Shown piece after piece: positions 23,305 to 36,816 of a stretch of 64,000 bases of DNA. Positions within the stretch are counted from its first letter, which is position 1. Every line of letters starts with the position of its first letter. The notes beneath the pieces were generated by a model. That model saw only the letters and a list, made by a program, of their open reading frames with translations, had not been told where the DNA came from and did not search any database. Location of the stretch: contig JAUIRK010000461.1 of NCBI GenBank assembly GCA_030549495.1, positions 434,001-498,000 of the forward strand. The letters are read 5' to 3'. A program made the position numbers and the translations under genes. Origin of the DNA: Nectonema munidae (taxonomy: Eukaryota > Nematomorpha > Nectonematoida > Nectonematidae).

Positions 23305-23470
23305 GTTCAAAAATTAGGCTGTTGTTTTCGTTTACAAGCAGATATCTCCAATGTTATAGACGAAAAAACAACAAGTTGTGGCTAAATGAAAAGGATTTAT
23401 CAGACGAGGAAGTCAAGAACGTCTACGATGCACACAGAGAGATAAATGTTCTTAGAATCATATACACTAG
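23305..23470 (+). other. Possible exon of unknown function
   Basis: An open stretch reads CYRRKNNKLWLNEKDLSDEE then VKNVYDAHREINVLRI, with normal amino-acid balance and less AT bias than its surroundings. AG acceptor-like sites precede it (TTGTTCAAAAATTAG, CGTTTACAAGCAG). I do not recognise the family, and it could equally be a LINE-B linker. Confidence 0.25.
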
Positions 23471-23639
23471 ATACATATTCTTATATATTATTTTTGAATT
23501 TCTTATTTAAGTAATCACAAAATATGTATTACTATATCGCATTAACTGCTGAATCTTAAACAAAATTGCGCCAAGGTAGATATAATTTTTTATACTATAC
23601 TTTTTGAAACGTGAAGTTCTGCCAAACGAGAACCCGGTG

Positions 23640-25075
23640 CCTAAAATTTCAAGATAAGAGGTGAATCAAGCGATGATACAGATGAAAACTAATAAAGGAG
23701 CTGGTCCAAGTCGTGTGCCTATAGAAGTAATACAACTTTGTGGACTTGAGGGTTCTTTGGCAAAAATAGGAAATGATGTGATGGGGAGAAAGATGCCAGA
23801 ATGCTGGAGGAATAGTTTTGTTACCTCTTTATAAAGGAAAAGGCGACTCAAAAGAATGTTCTAACTATAGAAGCATAAAGTATGCGATGAAGGTATTGTA
23901 GAGAGTTTTTGAAAAAAGAATTAGGAAACGTGTTGAGATAAATGAAATTCAAATGGGTTTCATGTTCGGTAAAAGGACAATCGATGCAATTTTTGCAGTA
24001 AGGCAATTGATTGAAAACACAAAAAAGTGGATAAGGACTTGTACGCTGTATTTGTCGACCTTGAGAAAGCTTTTGATTGCATTCCAAGAGAAGTAATTTG
24101 GTGGGCTCTGAGAAAAAAAGGCGTGCCAGAGTACGAAGTAAAAGCAATAATGGAAATGTACAGCGATGCAAAAACTGTAGTGCAAGTTGAAGGACAAATA
24201 TCAGAGTGGTTCAAAGTTGAAGTCGGTGTTCATCAGGGATCTGTGCTTAGCCCGATACTTTTTGCAATTGTTATGGAGTACTTTCTGATGATGTTGAAAT
24301 GTGTAAGAGAGAGTTTCTCTATGCAGATGATTTGGTGATCGTTGGAAGCAGTTGGGACGATGTTGGAAAAAGATATGTTAGTTGGAGAGAAGCACTGAGT
24401 AGCAAAGGGTTGAAGATAAACTTTTCAAAAACGAATGTATACGGTCATATTTGGAGGAGACAAAATTAATGTTGTAAAAGAATCTCGGTACTTAGGAGAC
24501 GTACTTAGTAGAGATGGAGATGTTGTAAAATCTGTGACATCACGGATAAGACTCGCTTGGAAAAAATTCAACATATTTCTAGTATTTTGTAAGAAACTAA
24601 ACTTTCCTTGAATTCCTTTAGCCTTTGAAGCTAAAAGGAAGACTGTACAAAGCATGTGTGAGAAGTGTTATGGGTGTGAATGTTGGGCAATGAAAAAAAC
24701 AGATAGAATGATTTGTGAAAAAAGGCTCTTAGACAAAGTCCCAAATGCTGTTCTCAGGAAAATGACAGAAGCTGAAGACATAAATATATATCTCGAGGAG
24801 CAAAGACTGCATTGGTTGGGCCATCTTGAGAAAATGGATGAACAAAGTTTGTTTAGGAGGGTGAGAGACGAAGTTGTGACTGGAAAAGCGAAAAAAGGGC
24901 GCCCCAAGAAATCAGGGGAAGAGGTGGTGAAAGCAGATATGGTGAAAAGGGGACTCTCTCTGAAAGATGCACAACTGAAGCAATGGAGACGACGCTGCAA
25001 AAAATGAAAAAAGTCGAACCTAGCTAGCCCGGATATAAGACCTTGTTCTCCTCCTGGAGACAAATGGATGATGAT
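23640..25075 (+). pseudogene. LINE-B reverse transcriptase relic, 3' half
   Basis: Motifs in order: AGPSRVPIEVIQLCG-like start (about 23700), VFVDLEKAFDCIPREVIWW (about 24045-24105), VEVGVHQGSVLSPILFAIV (about 24220-24270), then beyond a frameshift the YLGDVLSRDGDV block, WAMKK, LHWLGHLEKMDEQSLF and a C-terminus GLSLKDAQLKQWRRRCKK ending at 25007. The 3' tail has GATGATGATGA. Several stops and shifts break the RT, and the endonuclease is absent. The remaining frames are long, so it is not very old. Related pieces: 7220-7893, 14560-16970, 45214-45560. Confidence 0.85.
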
Positions 25076-26046
25076 GACTTATATGATAGAGATACATCAT
25101 TCATAAGATAAACATAACTTATAAATATATTCAAGTTTTGAAGATAACTTTTATCAAAACTAGCGATTAAACACTAAAATAGTATAATTATATTTTAATA
25201 GCAGTCAAAATCTAATAAATATATATTGAATGCCCCTCAACACGGATGCAACATATGCACGGACAAAAGAATTTGAAATTTTATTGTAAGATGAAAGTGG
25301 CTGAAATATAATAAGGATGAAAAAAAGAGTAATTAAAAATTAATATAGGAATTAAAATATACATCTAATTTTTACATATGCTTTTATTAATTATATTATC
25401 ATCTATGAGGGATGTTGAAACCTATAGTTGGAAATCATAACGATTTTACGCTGATTTTTCGTTATCGTTATAAGCGACAAAATAAAAGAGCGTTGTTTTG
25501 TTCAGTGTTTTAAGTGAGAATAAAATCAACTCTCGAAACTATTCGAGAGAAAAACGTTAATTTTTCGTCTTTTAATGTCGAGCATACTGTCTGAAATATA
25601 AACATAGATTACTCTCAAAGAGTAGGAGCCCGTATATAGGTTATCTAATTGGGCGTCGCAATTATTAGCGCCATGCCTGATGATAGGTAAAGTTATGGAG
25701 TGCACAGCTAACAATATTTTTTGTTTAAACACACAAATAACTATCTAACTCTGTGATAAAAACACGACGTTTTCACAAATATATCATTTTATTTTTAAAT
25801 TGCTTCTGTTTAATTTATTTCTCTTTCAACAAATTTATCTAATATTTTCCCATTGATTTGTCTAACTTTGCCATTGATATAAGGAATATATTAAAAATAA
25901 ACTAAAAGATAATGTATAAATATACAGTAAAATTTGTTTAAAACAAAAATCTGTATTCAAAAATTAATAATGAAAAATCTCCATTTAAAAACTTAAAATT
26001 TTAAGAAATCTAAGATTTTAAAATATTAATTTATTATCAAAATATA
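25076..26046. other. Intergenic stretch
   Basis: AT-rich. A small hairpin (CTCTCGA/TCGAGAG around 25533-25553) is the only structure I noticed. No gene seen. Confidence 0.35.
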
Positions 26047-28569
26047 TAAGTAATTCAAATTACTTATGAATTGTTCTTTTCTAAATTGTCAGTTGCAAAT
26101 TTTGAATATTGTTATTTTTCAAAAAACGTTAATCAAATTTATGAATGTTTTGATGGAATTATTCACGACTGTTTTACCAAATGCTTTCCTTTAGTTTCAG
26201 TCAAACAAAAGAAACCAAATTTACCCTGGTATACACAAGAATTAGCTGCATTAAATCGTCTAAAAATTCGTTACTATAAAAAATTTAGAAAAAACCCTTC
26301 ATTTCATAATAAATTTCGTTATAAAAATGTTGTGAAAAATTACAAAATTAAAGTTAATCATACAAAATCGCAGTATTACTGTTCAAAGCTATCTACATGT
26401 GATCATAAATCACTATGGCCTGTCTTGAACACATTGATGAAAAATAAAGCAACTGCTCCCAATATTGATTTGGATATTCAAGGTTTCACAGATATCTTTT
26501 CTTTAGAACCAGACGAATCGAACCTCGAAAGTTCTTTTATTTACCTAGAGTCTTTTTTACCGTCTCAATTATCTTCTTTTTACTTTAGTAAAATCACAAT
26601 TGATGATATAAATATAGCTGTGAGCAGTTTGAATAACAAGAAATCTTCGGGCCTAGATGAAATAAACTTGAAATTACTTATATATATTTTGCCTATCATC
26701 CGTAATATTCTTGTTCATATATTCAATTCTTCTATACAACAAGGTATTTTTCCAGACAAACTAAAAATTGCAAAAGTTCTGCCAATTCTGAAACCTAATA
26801 AACAGCCTACCATATTCAGCTCGTATAGACCTATTTCTTTGTTATCAAGCTTTGCTAAAATTTTTGAGAAAGTTATTTTTACGAAATTGAGTAACTATCT
26901 TAACAAAATAAATTTCTTCTATAAACATCAATTTGGTTTTCGGCCTAATAAATCAACCACGGATGCCCTATCAGAACTATCATTATCTGTAGCAACAGCT
27001 TATGAACAAAAAGCTAAATTGTTATGTTTCTTCTTAGACTTTTCTAAGGCGTTCGATACTGTGAATCACCATATCTTACTATATAAAATTAGAAAGTTGG
27101 GCATCAGAGGCTGTTTTTATAATTTGATCCAGGACTATTTATCTTTTAGAAAAAATTTTATATTTTTCAATAATTTTTATTCCGACGGCTATTATTCTAA
27201 GTCTGGTGTTCCTCAAGGATCAATCTTAGGTCCGCTATTGTTTTTAATTTACATAAATGACATACACAAGTGTTTAGACAATCATAGCAAACTTATCATG
27301 TATGCAGATGATTTAACTCTAATGTTTAATACAAAAATTCTGATCATCATGCCATTCAAGCTTCACTTAAAAACATTACTAATTGGTGTGATTTTAATAA
27401 AATAAAAATTAATCATGAGAAAAGTAACTTTATAATATTTTCCAAAAGACCAGTAAACTCTACCCCATCTTTTATTTGAATAATGTTAGTATCAAAAGAG
27501 TTAGCCGAATAAAATTTCTTGGAGTAACACTAGAAGAAAATTTTTCCTTTTCCACTCATATTAATAATATTTGCATAAAAATCTCTAGAATTTTAGGTTG
27601 CCTGAAAAAATTGCAAACTTACTTACCTACTAATGCACGAAAGACCTTTATTATTCCCATGTATTTTCACACTTAAGTTATGCAAATCTATTATGGGGCT
27701 CTAACAATCAAACGCATCTGGTAAAACTATCAAAGTTAATGAAAAAATTTTACAAATTCATAAACGAAAAAAGTGATCAGGAAATCAAAATTTTAAATAT
27801 ATATCAAATTAACTCAGTTTCATCCCTCATGTTTTATTATAAACAATATGTAAAACGAGGAGAATATCACGGTCTTTTTGTTCCAAATAGTTCAGTTCAT
27901 GATCATCTAACCAGACAATATAGTAAATTGCACATTCCGAGATTTAATGAAAATTCTAATTTCAGAAACATTTACTTTCGGACATTGAATCTTGCTAATA
28001 AATTGTTAAACAAACTCAATATTTCCAACAAAAAATTTTTCGAAAATCCGTGGTAAAACTACTACTAAAATAACTTCACTACACTTTTCTTCTCCTTTAA
28101 ATATATCCAAATATAAAATTTTATATAATAACAATACATTAAATTAAATATTATTTATCATTTTTAGGCTGTATATACATATTATATATATATATATATA
28201 TGTAACATATTAAATAATCTCAATATGTAAAAAATATTTTCATTATTGCTTCTTTTTTCCTCTGTTTTTTTTAAAATATGTGTAGTATAAACTTTGGAGA
28301 CCAGTCATCTCGATGGATAGTTTTATCCCTTTGTCTTCTCTCCTCTAAAGTGATCTTCAGTGAATTGAATATATATAACCTTCAAACTCTTCATTGAATA
28401 AATTTTTTCGTCATTCTGGTGATGAAAATTTGCAGTTTTCTAAAGATTTATCATTTTTTTTTCTCTTATTTAAATGAATGTGTGTATAAATTTATGAAGT
28501 CCTTTATTCCTCATGTAATTTTGCTCTTGTGTAAATGAATAAATTATTATTATTATTATTATTATTATA
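26047..28569 (+). mobile_element. LINE-A (Jockey/CR1-like non-LTR retrotransposon), 5' truncated
   Basis: The element enters at the end of the endonuclease-RT linker (PNLPWYTQELAALNRLK), keeps most of RT, and ends in (ATT)n at about 28543-28569. RT motifs: IAKVLPILKPNK, YRPISLLS, HQFGFRPNKSTTDAL, FFLDFSKAFDTVNHHILL, SGVPQGSILGPLLFLIYIND and YADDLTLMF. The microsatellite-like tail and the RT type fit Jockey/CR1 relatives. No endonuclease and no ORF1 are present here, as expected for 5' truncation. Confidence 0.9.
26071..28056 (+). pseudogene. Reverse transcriptase of LINE-A, broken after the catalytic core
   Basis: Frame 26071-27405 (444 codons) holds the RT fingers and palm with the YADD catalytic pair near 27303. 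Frameshifts follow. The thumb continues at 27476-27676 (FLGVTLEENFSFSTHINNIC) and the C-terminal domain at 27739-28056 (VPNSSVHDHLTRQYSKLHIP, ending NKKFFENPW). The opening codon is only where the truncated copy begins, not a true start. The enzyme is dead, but the long frame suggests moderate age. Confidence 0.88.
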
Positions 28570-29985
28570 ATTAAATAAAGATTTTATTTGTCTCTTAAAA
28601 ATTCAAAAATTTTAATTTTTTAACTGAGGTAATCTAAGTGGAGAAAAATATATTTTTTATTTATTTACTTTTATGTTTTCATATTTGCATAAAAAACATT
28701 AAAAATAAATAATATATTTATGAATAAGATGAATGAGTTTAATGTTGGTACATTATGAATACATCGCTCAAATTCACTCAGAAAAAGTCATAAATCAAAG
28801 CTAACTAATCGAAAAGTCGCATTTGAAAAATTTATTTTGTGTGTGTGTTCTATTGTTATATATATGTGAAAGTGATAATTATAGCAATGCATGATTCCCT
28901 GTAAAAATGATTTCCTCATGCCCCGACCTGCTCGTACACTATTGTTTCAAAAATTGAATAAAAGAAGGTTTACATCACATAAAATTTTACACTACACACA
29001 TAAAAGTTCATAATTAACTTTTTTTCTATAATAATTTAAAAGTTATTAATTTATTTAGAGCAACTTAATTGAATATTTTTTAAACTAGAATTTTTAAATT
29101 TAAATAATAATATGAGTAAACTTCAATTTATTATATACTCTGTTTTAGTTTTGGATTCAGTGCTGTAAAATACCAATTATGTACATCACCGTCTCCTTAA
29201 ATATTCTTCCTCTTCTTAAAATTTTAATGTTTCCTTTTCAGGGGATTTATATTTTAATCTTTTTTATTATAAATTCATTTAAAATCAAAAAAACAAAATT
29301 TTACAAATTAATTAATTTGAAATTTTGAAATCTTTAGTTTATTTATAAAAATTTTCCGATTTAGATCTAATATAAGCGGTAAATCATAGGACCTTGATCA
29401 AATGATCAGCGGATACATACACAATTTTTACCATCCCTATCGTTAAGTTATATAAGATTCATCTTTCCTTGAATGCAATACAATAATGACAAATAAAAAT
29501 CTTTTAATTGAAAAATTGAGAGATAGAACTTTTATTTTTTACACAAAATTTAAAAAATGAAAAAAAAATTTATATTTTTTTTTTTTGGAAATTACAAATG
29601 TTCTATGACATAGATTCACTGGATTTATTATTACATCAGCTATTCCAATGTTAGGTCTATAATCAAAGTCTATATGCTTATTTTTCAATAAAACTAAACG
29701 TGTTTAGCCTAGTAAAAAACACAATAGAAAACTTTTTTTAATTGTTCTAGAGATATCTTAGAAGAAATATCTTTATTTTGCTGTATAAGCAACAAAAACT
29801 AAAATTTAATAAAAAGAACAATAAATGGATTAGAAACCATAAAAAATATTAAGGAAAAAACAAAAGAAATGGTTTTATCAGATATTTTTAGTTACATTCA
29901 TTTTATTGACAAAAATAATTTAACTAATCACTAAGAATGTGGCATCAGTCTCAAGAAAGTTTTTTATTTCACGGCAAATTTTTAT
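28570..29985. other. Intergenic stretch without recognised features
   Basis: Very AT-rich, only short frames; no repeat family recognised. Confidence 0.4.
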
Positions 29986-29989
29986 TTTC

Positions 29990-31330
29990 TACCAAGAACA
30001 AGAGTAATTGTTGTACCCCATCCAGGAATTTTACCAAATTGTGCCTGCATCACCTATATGATCTTATCAGAACCTTTGGTTTTGGAAATTGGTGACATTT
30101 TATTACCATTTCCCATACTATTAAATATCCTTAGAAGATAGATTTAATTCGTTCTGGGGATAAGCAGATTATCCTCTCTCATATCTGGAAATCAAATATA
30201 AGTATTGAAATTCAACTGTTAATGTGGGGTATTGCTAAAAAGTGCGCTACAATTTTAAAGTGTACAATAATCTCTTAATAGTAATCAAAAAACTATTAAA
30301 GTAACAGTAAAAATTGTAGTAAACAAAGCAAAAAGTAAAATAAAAAATGCAGTAAACAAAGCATTTTTTTAAAAAATAACATAGATATTCATTATTGCCA
30401 GCAATTAAAAGTTTTGCAGCAGCTACCATATTCATCATTAGTTTAATTTGAGGCATCAGAAAATTTTCAAGTGCATATAGCTGTATTTTCTTAAAACTTT
30501 TGATGAAAAATCTTGATCATGCAGATATGGTGCTGACAAATACGTAAACAACAATGTTGCCAGTTGAGATAACTCTTTGTACACAGCAATATCTGACACG
30601 ATAACAAAATATCCATTAAATTAGTAATAATCATCATAGCTGCGTCATCTTTTCGAAGGTCCGATATGGAAAAAAAAGTTTAGTCCAGTTATCATTGTTA
30701 TTATACACATAGTTTGATATTTTCACTGCAAGAAAGTAAACTCTATTATTTTGCATAAAAAATAATTTCATGCCTCAGTATCCACTATTTTTCCTCCAAC
30801 CCATATTTCTAGATACATTTCTCATTGTAGAATTTAAAGACTTCACAATCTGAAAATATCTCAGTAGCAATATTCGAATAACAACCTTCCATTGGGATAG
30901 CAAACACACTTTTTCATGAAAAAAGATTATGGTTAACTTGGCCCCATTTTCTCAGATAAATAACCTTCTGTTCTTTATTGCATGTGATTGATACGATTCA
31001 GCATTTTCATGAAATCATAAAAAGGTAACTCCAAATCATTTTTAGCCTCATTGAGTCACTTTGTTACTATAGTCTTTGATGAGCCTCAAAGTCAATTACA
31101 ACACAAATTGATGAGTGGTATATTTTTAACAACACAATTTATTTCACTAACAATAGTAACCGACAAGCATTTTGCACAGACATCAAAACATAAATTCGTT
31201 CTGTTACTAGAAAATGATCTGCGTTGTATACTCGGAAGTGGAGGCAGCTCAAATAATGGTAAAATATTTTCTTAGCTTCTAAAACTGGAAGTCAACAATA
31301 TGCTCTTCAACTCCTTTATCTGTGGTAAGG
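29990..31330 (-). pseudogene. hAT-type transposase relic, antisense
   Basis: On the minus strand around 30600-30480 the frame AVYKELSQLATLLFTYLSAP resembles the hAT dimerisation region (typically LSxLAxxYLxAPxxS). Surrounding sequence is broken by many stops. The parts further right may be the upstream half of the same gene but I could not confirm motifs there. Confidence 0.4.
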
Positions 31331-31488
31331 CTTATTTGAATGCAAAATAACGAAACTGCGCAAATTTTAAATAAGCTGTTTGCAAATCATCAGTTAATAT
31401 CGCATATTTTGTGACATGTATCTAAAAATGGAATCCACTTAACTTTCTTGAATACCTCTTTACCTCCATGTATGTATAAGTTTACCCG

Positions 31489-34230
31489 CAGTAGTGGGAT
31501 TCAGCCGATTCGTGAGAACCGTCTCACAGAATTTTGTGAGTTAGTAGAACCGGTTACAGTAAGCAAATGTTTTTTTGAAAAGAACTCTAAGTTTTTAAGC
31601 AAGATTGTTTGATTTACAGTAATATAACTGAAATGGAAAATTTTTTTTAATTTTTTATAAAAATATATTCAGTAGACTCCCTCCTAGAGACCAGCCCTCT
31701 AAAACGACCAGGCCACAATTGGGGATCATTTTTTCGCAGTCGCAATTTTCATGAATCTTTCATCTAGGTAATTTGTCTATTTAAAACAAACAGCCCTCTA
31801 TTAAGATTTCCTGGTGATTTCGCATCAACATTTATTGTTTTATAAATGCAAGCATCATCACTGTCAAGTTTCAAATGCAAGCGACAAAGCGCAAATAAAC
31901 TATGAAAAGAATTTGAGTAATTTTAAAGCCATCAAATTGAACAAATCCATTTTAAACTGTCTCTATAAAAACTCTTTATTTTGCTATTCATTCTCTATAG
32001 GGAGAATGTACTGGGAGTTTTTGTATTACACTGCATGATCATTGTAACGTGAAGTTTTTCAAACATATGGAAGTATCAGAAAGAAAGAAGAATTTGAGTG
32101 AATATAAGTCCCAATAAATCTTGTCAAATAATTTTTATGCGTAGGATAACGTCTGGCAAATCATTCATCGCAATATAAACACTACTTAGTTTTGTAATTT
32201 GCTATTTGTTCTCTCTCTCATTGAAGACAATATTTGTGTCCTTGCTGAAGATTTTATTGACACTTATTTTGCGTAAATTCTAATTTTATATTGTACAAAA
32301 CCTAGATTTTAATGTTAGTTAAACAATTTTTCCATTTATACATTTTTTACATCCAGATGAAACAAATGATGCATCATTTCCGCAAGATTGATGGAGTGCG
32401 ATTCAATATGAAGAGTTTCAAAAAAAGTATGATGGATTGATTGTTTGTGGCAAAAAAATAGGTTGTGATCACTGTGTAATTTTGAAAATACAAAAGGAAT
32501 TCGAGTTTCAGTTGAATGGGTAAGCTGCAGCATCGAAGCTTCAGGAATGGATAAAACTATTCAGCAAAGCATCCCTGAGGAAAAAAATGAAAGAGCATTT
32601 TTCATCAAATGCACATGTTGTCTGTTTGAAGCAACAACAGGATGAGACACAATTACCAAAAGCATTAATAAAATGAATGAGAAATGATTAGCCTTTACAT
32701 GCAGAGTTTTCAATACTATATACAGTTTGGCAAAAAGAAGCAGACCTTTTTCTGATGTTGAAGATGAGATCGAACTTCAAATAAAAAATGGAGTTGACAT
32801 GGGATTTGGACTTCATTCTCGTAAAACTGTTGTGAAAATAGTTGATCACATTGAAAAAGATATAAAGAAAAAAGTTTTCACTAAAATTATAGTAGAAAAG
32901 TTGAAAAATTGCGTAATTCTGGATAAAGCTTCAACCATATCTAATAAGCCCACTATTATAATTTTTCTGAAGATTGAAGATATGGATCGATCACCAACAG
33001 TATTTTTTGATTTTGTTGAATTGGAGGGACAAGGAGCTGAACAAATATACTCATCACTTTTAAAAAGTTTACATGATGGTGGGTTGATGTCATTTGCAAA
33101 AAATTTGTTGTTTCGTTCAGTGGGGCAAGTGTGCTTGGCCGCCTATCTGGAGGTGGCTTGCTTAAAAACAGTTCCTAAGTCTCCTTTGGCATTGCTTAAA
33201 TCATCGTTTGCAACTCGTTTTGGATGATTTTGTTATACATAAAACAAGTAAACCATTTAAAATTTTTCATCAATCAAATAAAAATCAATTACAACTCTTC
33301 AATATTTCTGTAGAGCTTGGGCAAGAAATTTTTAAAATAGGAAGAGTTTTAGGACCAAGTTGGGCTGCTTGCAGTCTAAGATCTGCCATGCTGTGTGGCG
33401 TGCTTATGCAGCATTGTACCATTATTTTACTAGTCTTCGCTTTCCAATGCGATTCAAGTGAGATGTTTAACACTTACAACAGCTGAGCATCTAATAAAAA
33501 GGACTATCAAAGCGTTTGAATTGCTTAAAGAAAGGAAGGGAAACTATGAAAAAGAAATCGATCTCAGAGTTGAATCAGATGATTTTAATTTTTATCTTTA
33601 TCGAAAATAACAGCCATAAATCTTCCTCGTCGAAAATTACTTGATTCAATTATTGAAAACATGAAAAAGAGATTGATGAATTATGTAAGTTCAACAATAA
33701 AGAACAAAAAACAAGATGAGCAAGTTCAAAAATTGATTTATTTTCTAGAGCCTGATTCGTGGAACATTGAGGATGTTGTGGTAACTTGGAGAGCTGCAGA
33801 AGAAAAACTGAGCCAATTTGGTAAATTTTTCAATCATGAAATTGATATCAATGATTTTCGCGACTACGTGGAAAATATTTTGCGAAGTTCTGGCAGTTCC
33901 TCAAAGTGTTAAAAAAGCAAAAAGTATCATCAATACTATTGCTGTGAGTTCTGCAGAGGTTGAAAGCGGTTTTTCGAGAATGAATTTAATATATTGATAA
34001 AAGAAGCCGTCTTACTGTTCAAAATGCTGCCAATCTTATGATAATCAAACTCATTGGTCTTCCATTCAGGTCATGGGATCCCAATTCTTCGATTAAGACA
34101 TGGCTTAGAAAAAACCGCACAGCTGATGACGGCAGAGTAAAACAAAAGAAAAATAAAGAAATTAATGAAAATCACATCGCCATTTGGAAATATTTAAACT
34201 AAATATTTTTAAATAAATCTATATTTTAGT
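31489..34230 (+). pseudogene. hAT transposon relic of the KIAA1586/ZBED8 type
   Basis: A hAT-like terminus, CAGTAGTGGGATTCAGCCG, lies at 31489. Coding remnants run from about 32360: a Cys-containing N-terminal block, then 32727-33227 with VILDKASTISNKPTIIIFLK and VFFDFVELEGQGAEQIYSSL (first catalytic region), LVLDDF at about 33213, and near 33935-34110 AVSSAEVESGFSRMNLIY, the C-terminal hAT dimerisation motif. Several stops and shifts break it and no matching 3' terminus was found. A Tigger end has inserted at 31670. Confidence 0.75.
31670..32040. mobile_element. Tigger element remnant, left end
   Basis: Begins CAGTAGACTCCCTCCTAGAG and continues CCAGCCCTCTAAAACGACCA, matching the left end of the Tigger at 54608. 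Similarity fades by about 32040 and no right terminus is present, so it is internally deleted or truncated. Confidence 0.7.
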
Positions 34231-35105
34231 GTGTTTTGGTTTTCCTTATTTGATGAGATTTTTCATATAATATCGTAATTTACAAAATAAAAAATATATA
34301 ATAAAGTATATTATATATTTTTACTTTTTCCTTCGGAATATACTGAATCATGAAATCTACAAACAACAATCAGTATACATTAATTTATATGAAATCAATG
34401 AGAACCTAAAAATGTATTTTACCATATGTATTCAGAATTACATAAACACACATCTTCACGTTTTCATATCAAAACAGTAATTGCTCTATTATTATATAAA
34501 GGTTTTCGCCAACCCTTTTTATTTAAAAATGTTTTAAGTAATTATTTCCTTATTTTCCTCTGTTCGTTCCATCAATTTTTTTTATTATATACTTTTCTCA
34601 AACTTACTATTAGTTGATGTTGGAAATTTACTTTTGTATGTGAAAATTTGACCCACACTGGTTAGGTTACTTCAATATATAATAGAGAGACTACATTAAT
34701 GCTTTTAGGTTTATATTCTCTTTCTTTATCTTTTAAATATATTTTTTTAGTTATATTCTCAATTCTAACTATAGGTTTATTTCTTAGTTCTAAATTTGTT
34801 TAAATTAGAAGATTGATCTTATATTTTTATAGAAAAATTTAAGTTTTTTTTAAATCGATTAAGTATTTTTATGTTTTGGATAAATTTTTTTCAATTTTAT
34901 TATACTAGTTAAGATTATTTTAAGATTGTTTAATTAAGTTGAAACCTGAAAAGTTCAATTTCTTCTGAAAGTTTCTATAAAAGTAAATAAAAATATTTCT
35001 TAAAATTCTTGTCTAAATATATCATAAGATTAGCCTAAGCTGTTCTTACTCTAGAAATAGGTAAAGAGTTTTTGAATAATTTAATATAAAATTGATTATG
35101 TTGCT
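34231..35105. other. Intergenic stretch without recognised features
   Basis: AT-rich, nothing recognised. Confidence 0.35.
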
Positions 35106-35372
35106 TCAGCCTATGTCGTTTGAAAATGTGTGTTTGCTGAAGCTTTTTCTTTTCGAAAAAGTTAACTTGTCTTTGAACGTGCTGTTGTTTCCAATCTCCT
35201 TCCAAATTTCCCTTTGAGAATGGTTTTTATTTCTTTTGGTGTTCGTGTCCTTATTCCTCAAATAGTAAAAGTTTTTAAGAAATAAAAGATATATGTAATG
35301 GAAGGACTGTGGTGGATTATTGTTTTTATAGTTTGGAAAATCTAAAATTTTATCATTCACTATTTTCGTCAC
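35106..35372 (-). other. Possible coding frame or terminal exon, unknown product
   Basis: An 88-codon frame, basic and Asn/Lys-rich, with KDTNTKRNKNHSQREIWKEI near its end. A possible acceptor (TTTTACTATTTGAG) precedes the last 50 codons. I do not recognise it, and AT-rich base composition alone could produce it. Confidence 0.2.
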
Positions 35373-36324
35373 GAGTTGCCTAAGCTTCGGATTTTAATTT
35401 ATTTTTTTAAGTACTTCTATATGAATATAATCATACTTTAAAAAAAATAAGTAGTGGCATATATTTAAAGTGGTACTTAAAAATGTTTATAAAGAATTCG
35501 ATTATAAAATTCGGACTGAACAAAAAATATTGTAAATTTTAAGATATATAGTTGTCGACAATAAAAACAATTTCTCACCCTCGTCAAGTAAATAATAACA
35601 GTTTTTTCTCTTTCCTTTTAAAATGTTAACTTGATGAATCTTTGTTTGATGAGGGCATTCAACTAACATCCGCCATGTTATCTTCCCTTGATGAGAAAGT
35701 ATATAGAAATGTTATTGACAAAAAATTTCATGCTATGATTTACAATAGGTATCCCGAACAAGTTTCTAAGTTGACAGTTAGAACTTAATCATTCAGAATT
35801 GATTAAGAACAATAATTTGCTCCACCAAAAGATTTGCCTTGATTAAAAATTGATATTATATTTTTATAGAAATATATTTAGACACAAGTGGTCAAATCAA
35901 TAATATTCATAAACATTGTTAACAATAAATTATTAATGGCAAAAAATCTGTGAGTGCCAAAAAAAACGGCTCTCCATTTTGAGTTCAGTACAATATCAAT
36001 TTTTTGTGTATGCCTGAGATTTTTTTTCCAATTTGTAAATCAGTGATTGGATAAAATCATTTTAGCTCTAGTTAAAATCGAAAATATATACACTATTCAT
36101 CTTTAAAAATAGTAAAAGCTACCATGGCATAGGAATTTGTTTTTAAATATGTCCACCCCAATAAATGAATGTGTAATTGAGTTTACTAAAAAATCGTTAT
36201 CAGTCTATTTGATTAGACTATTAGTTAATTTTACTTCCAAACGTACATTTATAAGTGCAAATCCTAAAATAATGCTGCAGAATGTATCTTAACAATTTTT
36301 TTAAATGTGAAAGTTTACCACATG

Positions 36325-36475
36325 TAAAGGTAAAGGTACCCCGGGGTGTTTTCATCGAGAAGGCACAATTGCGCCGCTTGTTTCGAACTATGAGGAAAGC
36401 AGGCTTGATGCGGAATCGAACCGAAGACCTTGAGTTATCGGATCCAGCATCTAACCAACCCTACTCACGCCCCTG
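36325..36475 (-). mobile_element. tRNA-derived SINE
   Basis: Read on the minus strand, it has a box A-like GTTGGTTAGATGCTGG and, 20-odd bases later, a box B GGTTCGATTCC, the internal RNA polymerase III promoter of a tRNA. This is followed by an unrelated body ending CACCCCGGGGTACCTTTACC. It lacks a foldable 3' acceptor half, so it is a SINE rather than a tRNA gene. The target duplication is unclear. Confidence 0.75.
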
Positions 36476-36816
36476 TAATTTTTTTATGAATATCCATGTA
36501 AACTTAATTTTTGTGTATTGAGCTATCCTATTTTTTGCATTGAATCAATAACCAACGTATAAAAAGAAACATGATTTCGCTGAAACATATTCAAGTATTA
36601 ATTTGATTGAAAATTGAAAAAAAAACCTGAATCCTACCAGAATTTTCCAAGTTTTAGAGCTTTTCATTATCCATAAACACTAAATTTTGAAAACCCATGA
36701 AAAAAGATTTTACAAATAAGATATTTAAATCAAAAATCTTTTTTTAAATAATTTAAATATACAAGATTATAAATTGAAAACCCTTTTACTCTAATAAAAA
36801 ATATTTTGGAAACAGA

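Noticed and set aside
25533-25553. Hairpin CTCTCGA/TCGAGAG as a terminator or regulatory site
   Set aside because: Seven-bp stems are expected by chance in 64 kb, and there is no adjacent gene.
36325-36475. A tRNA gene on the minus strand
   Set aside because: Box A and box B are present but the 3' acceptor half does not pair, and the body continues as a SINE.
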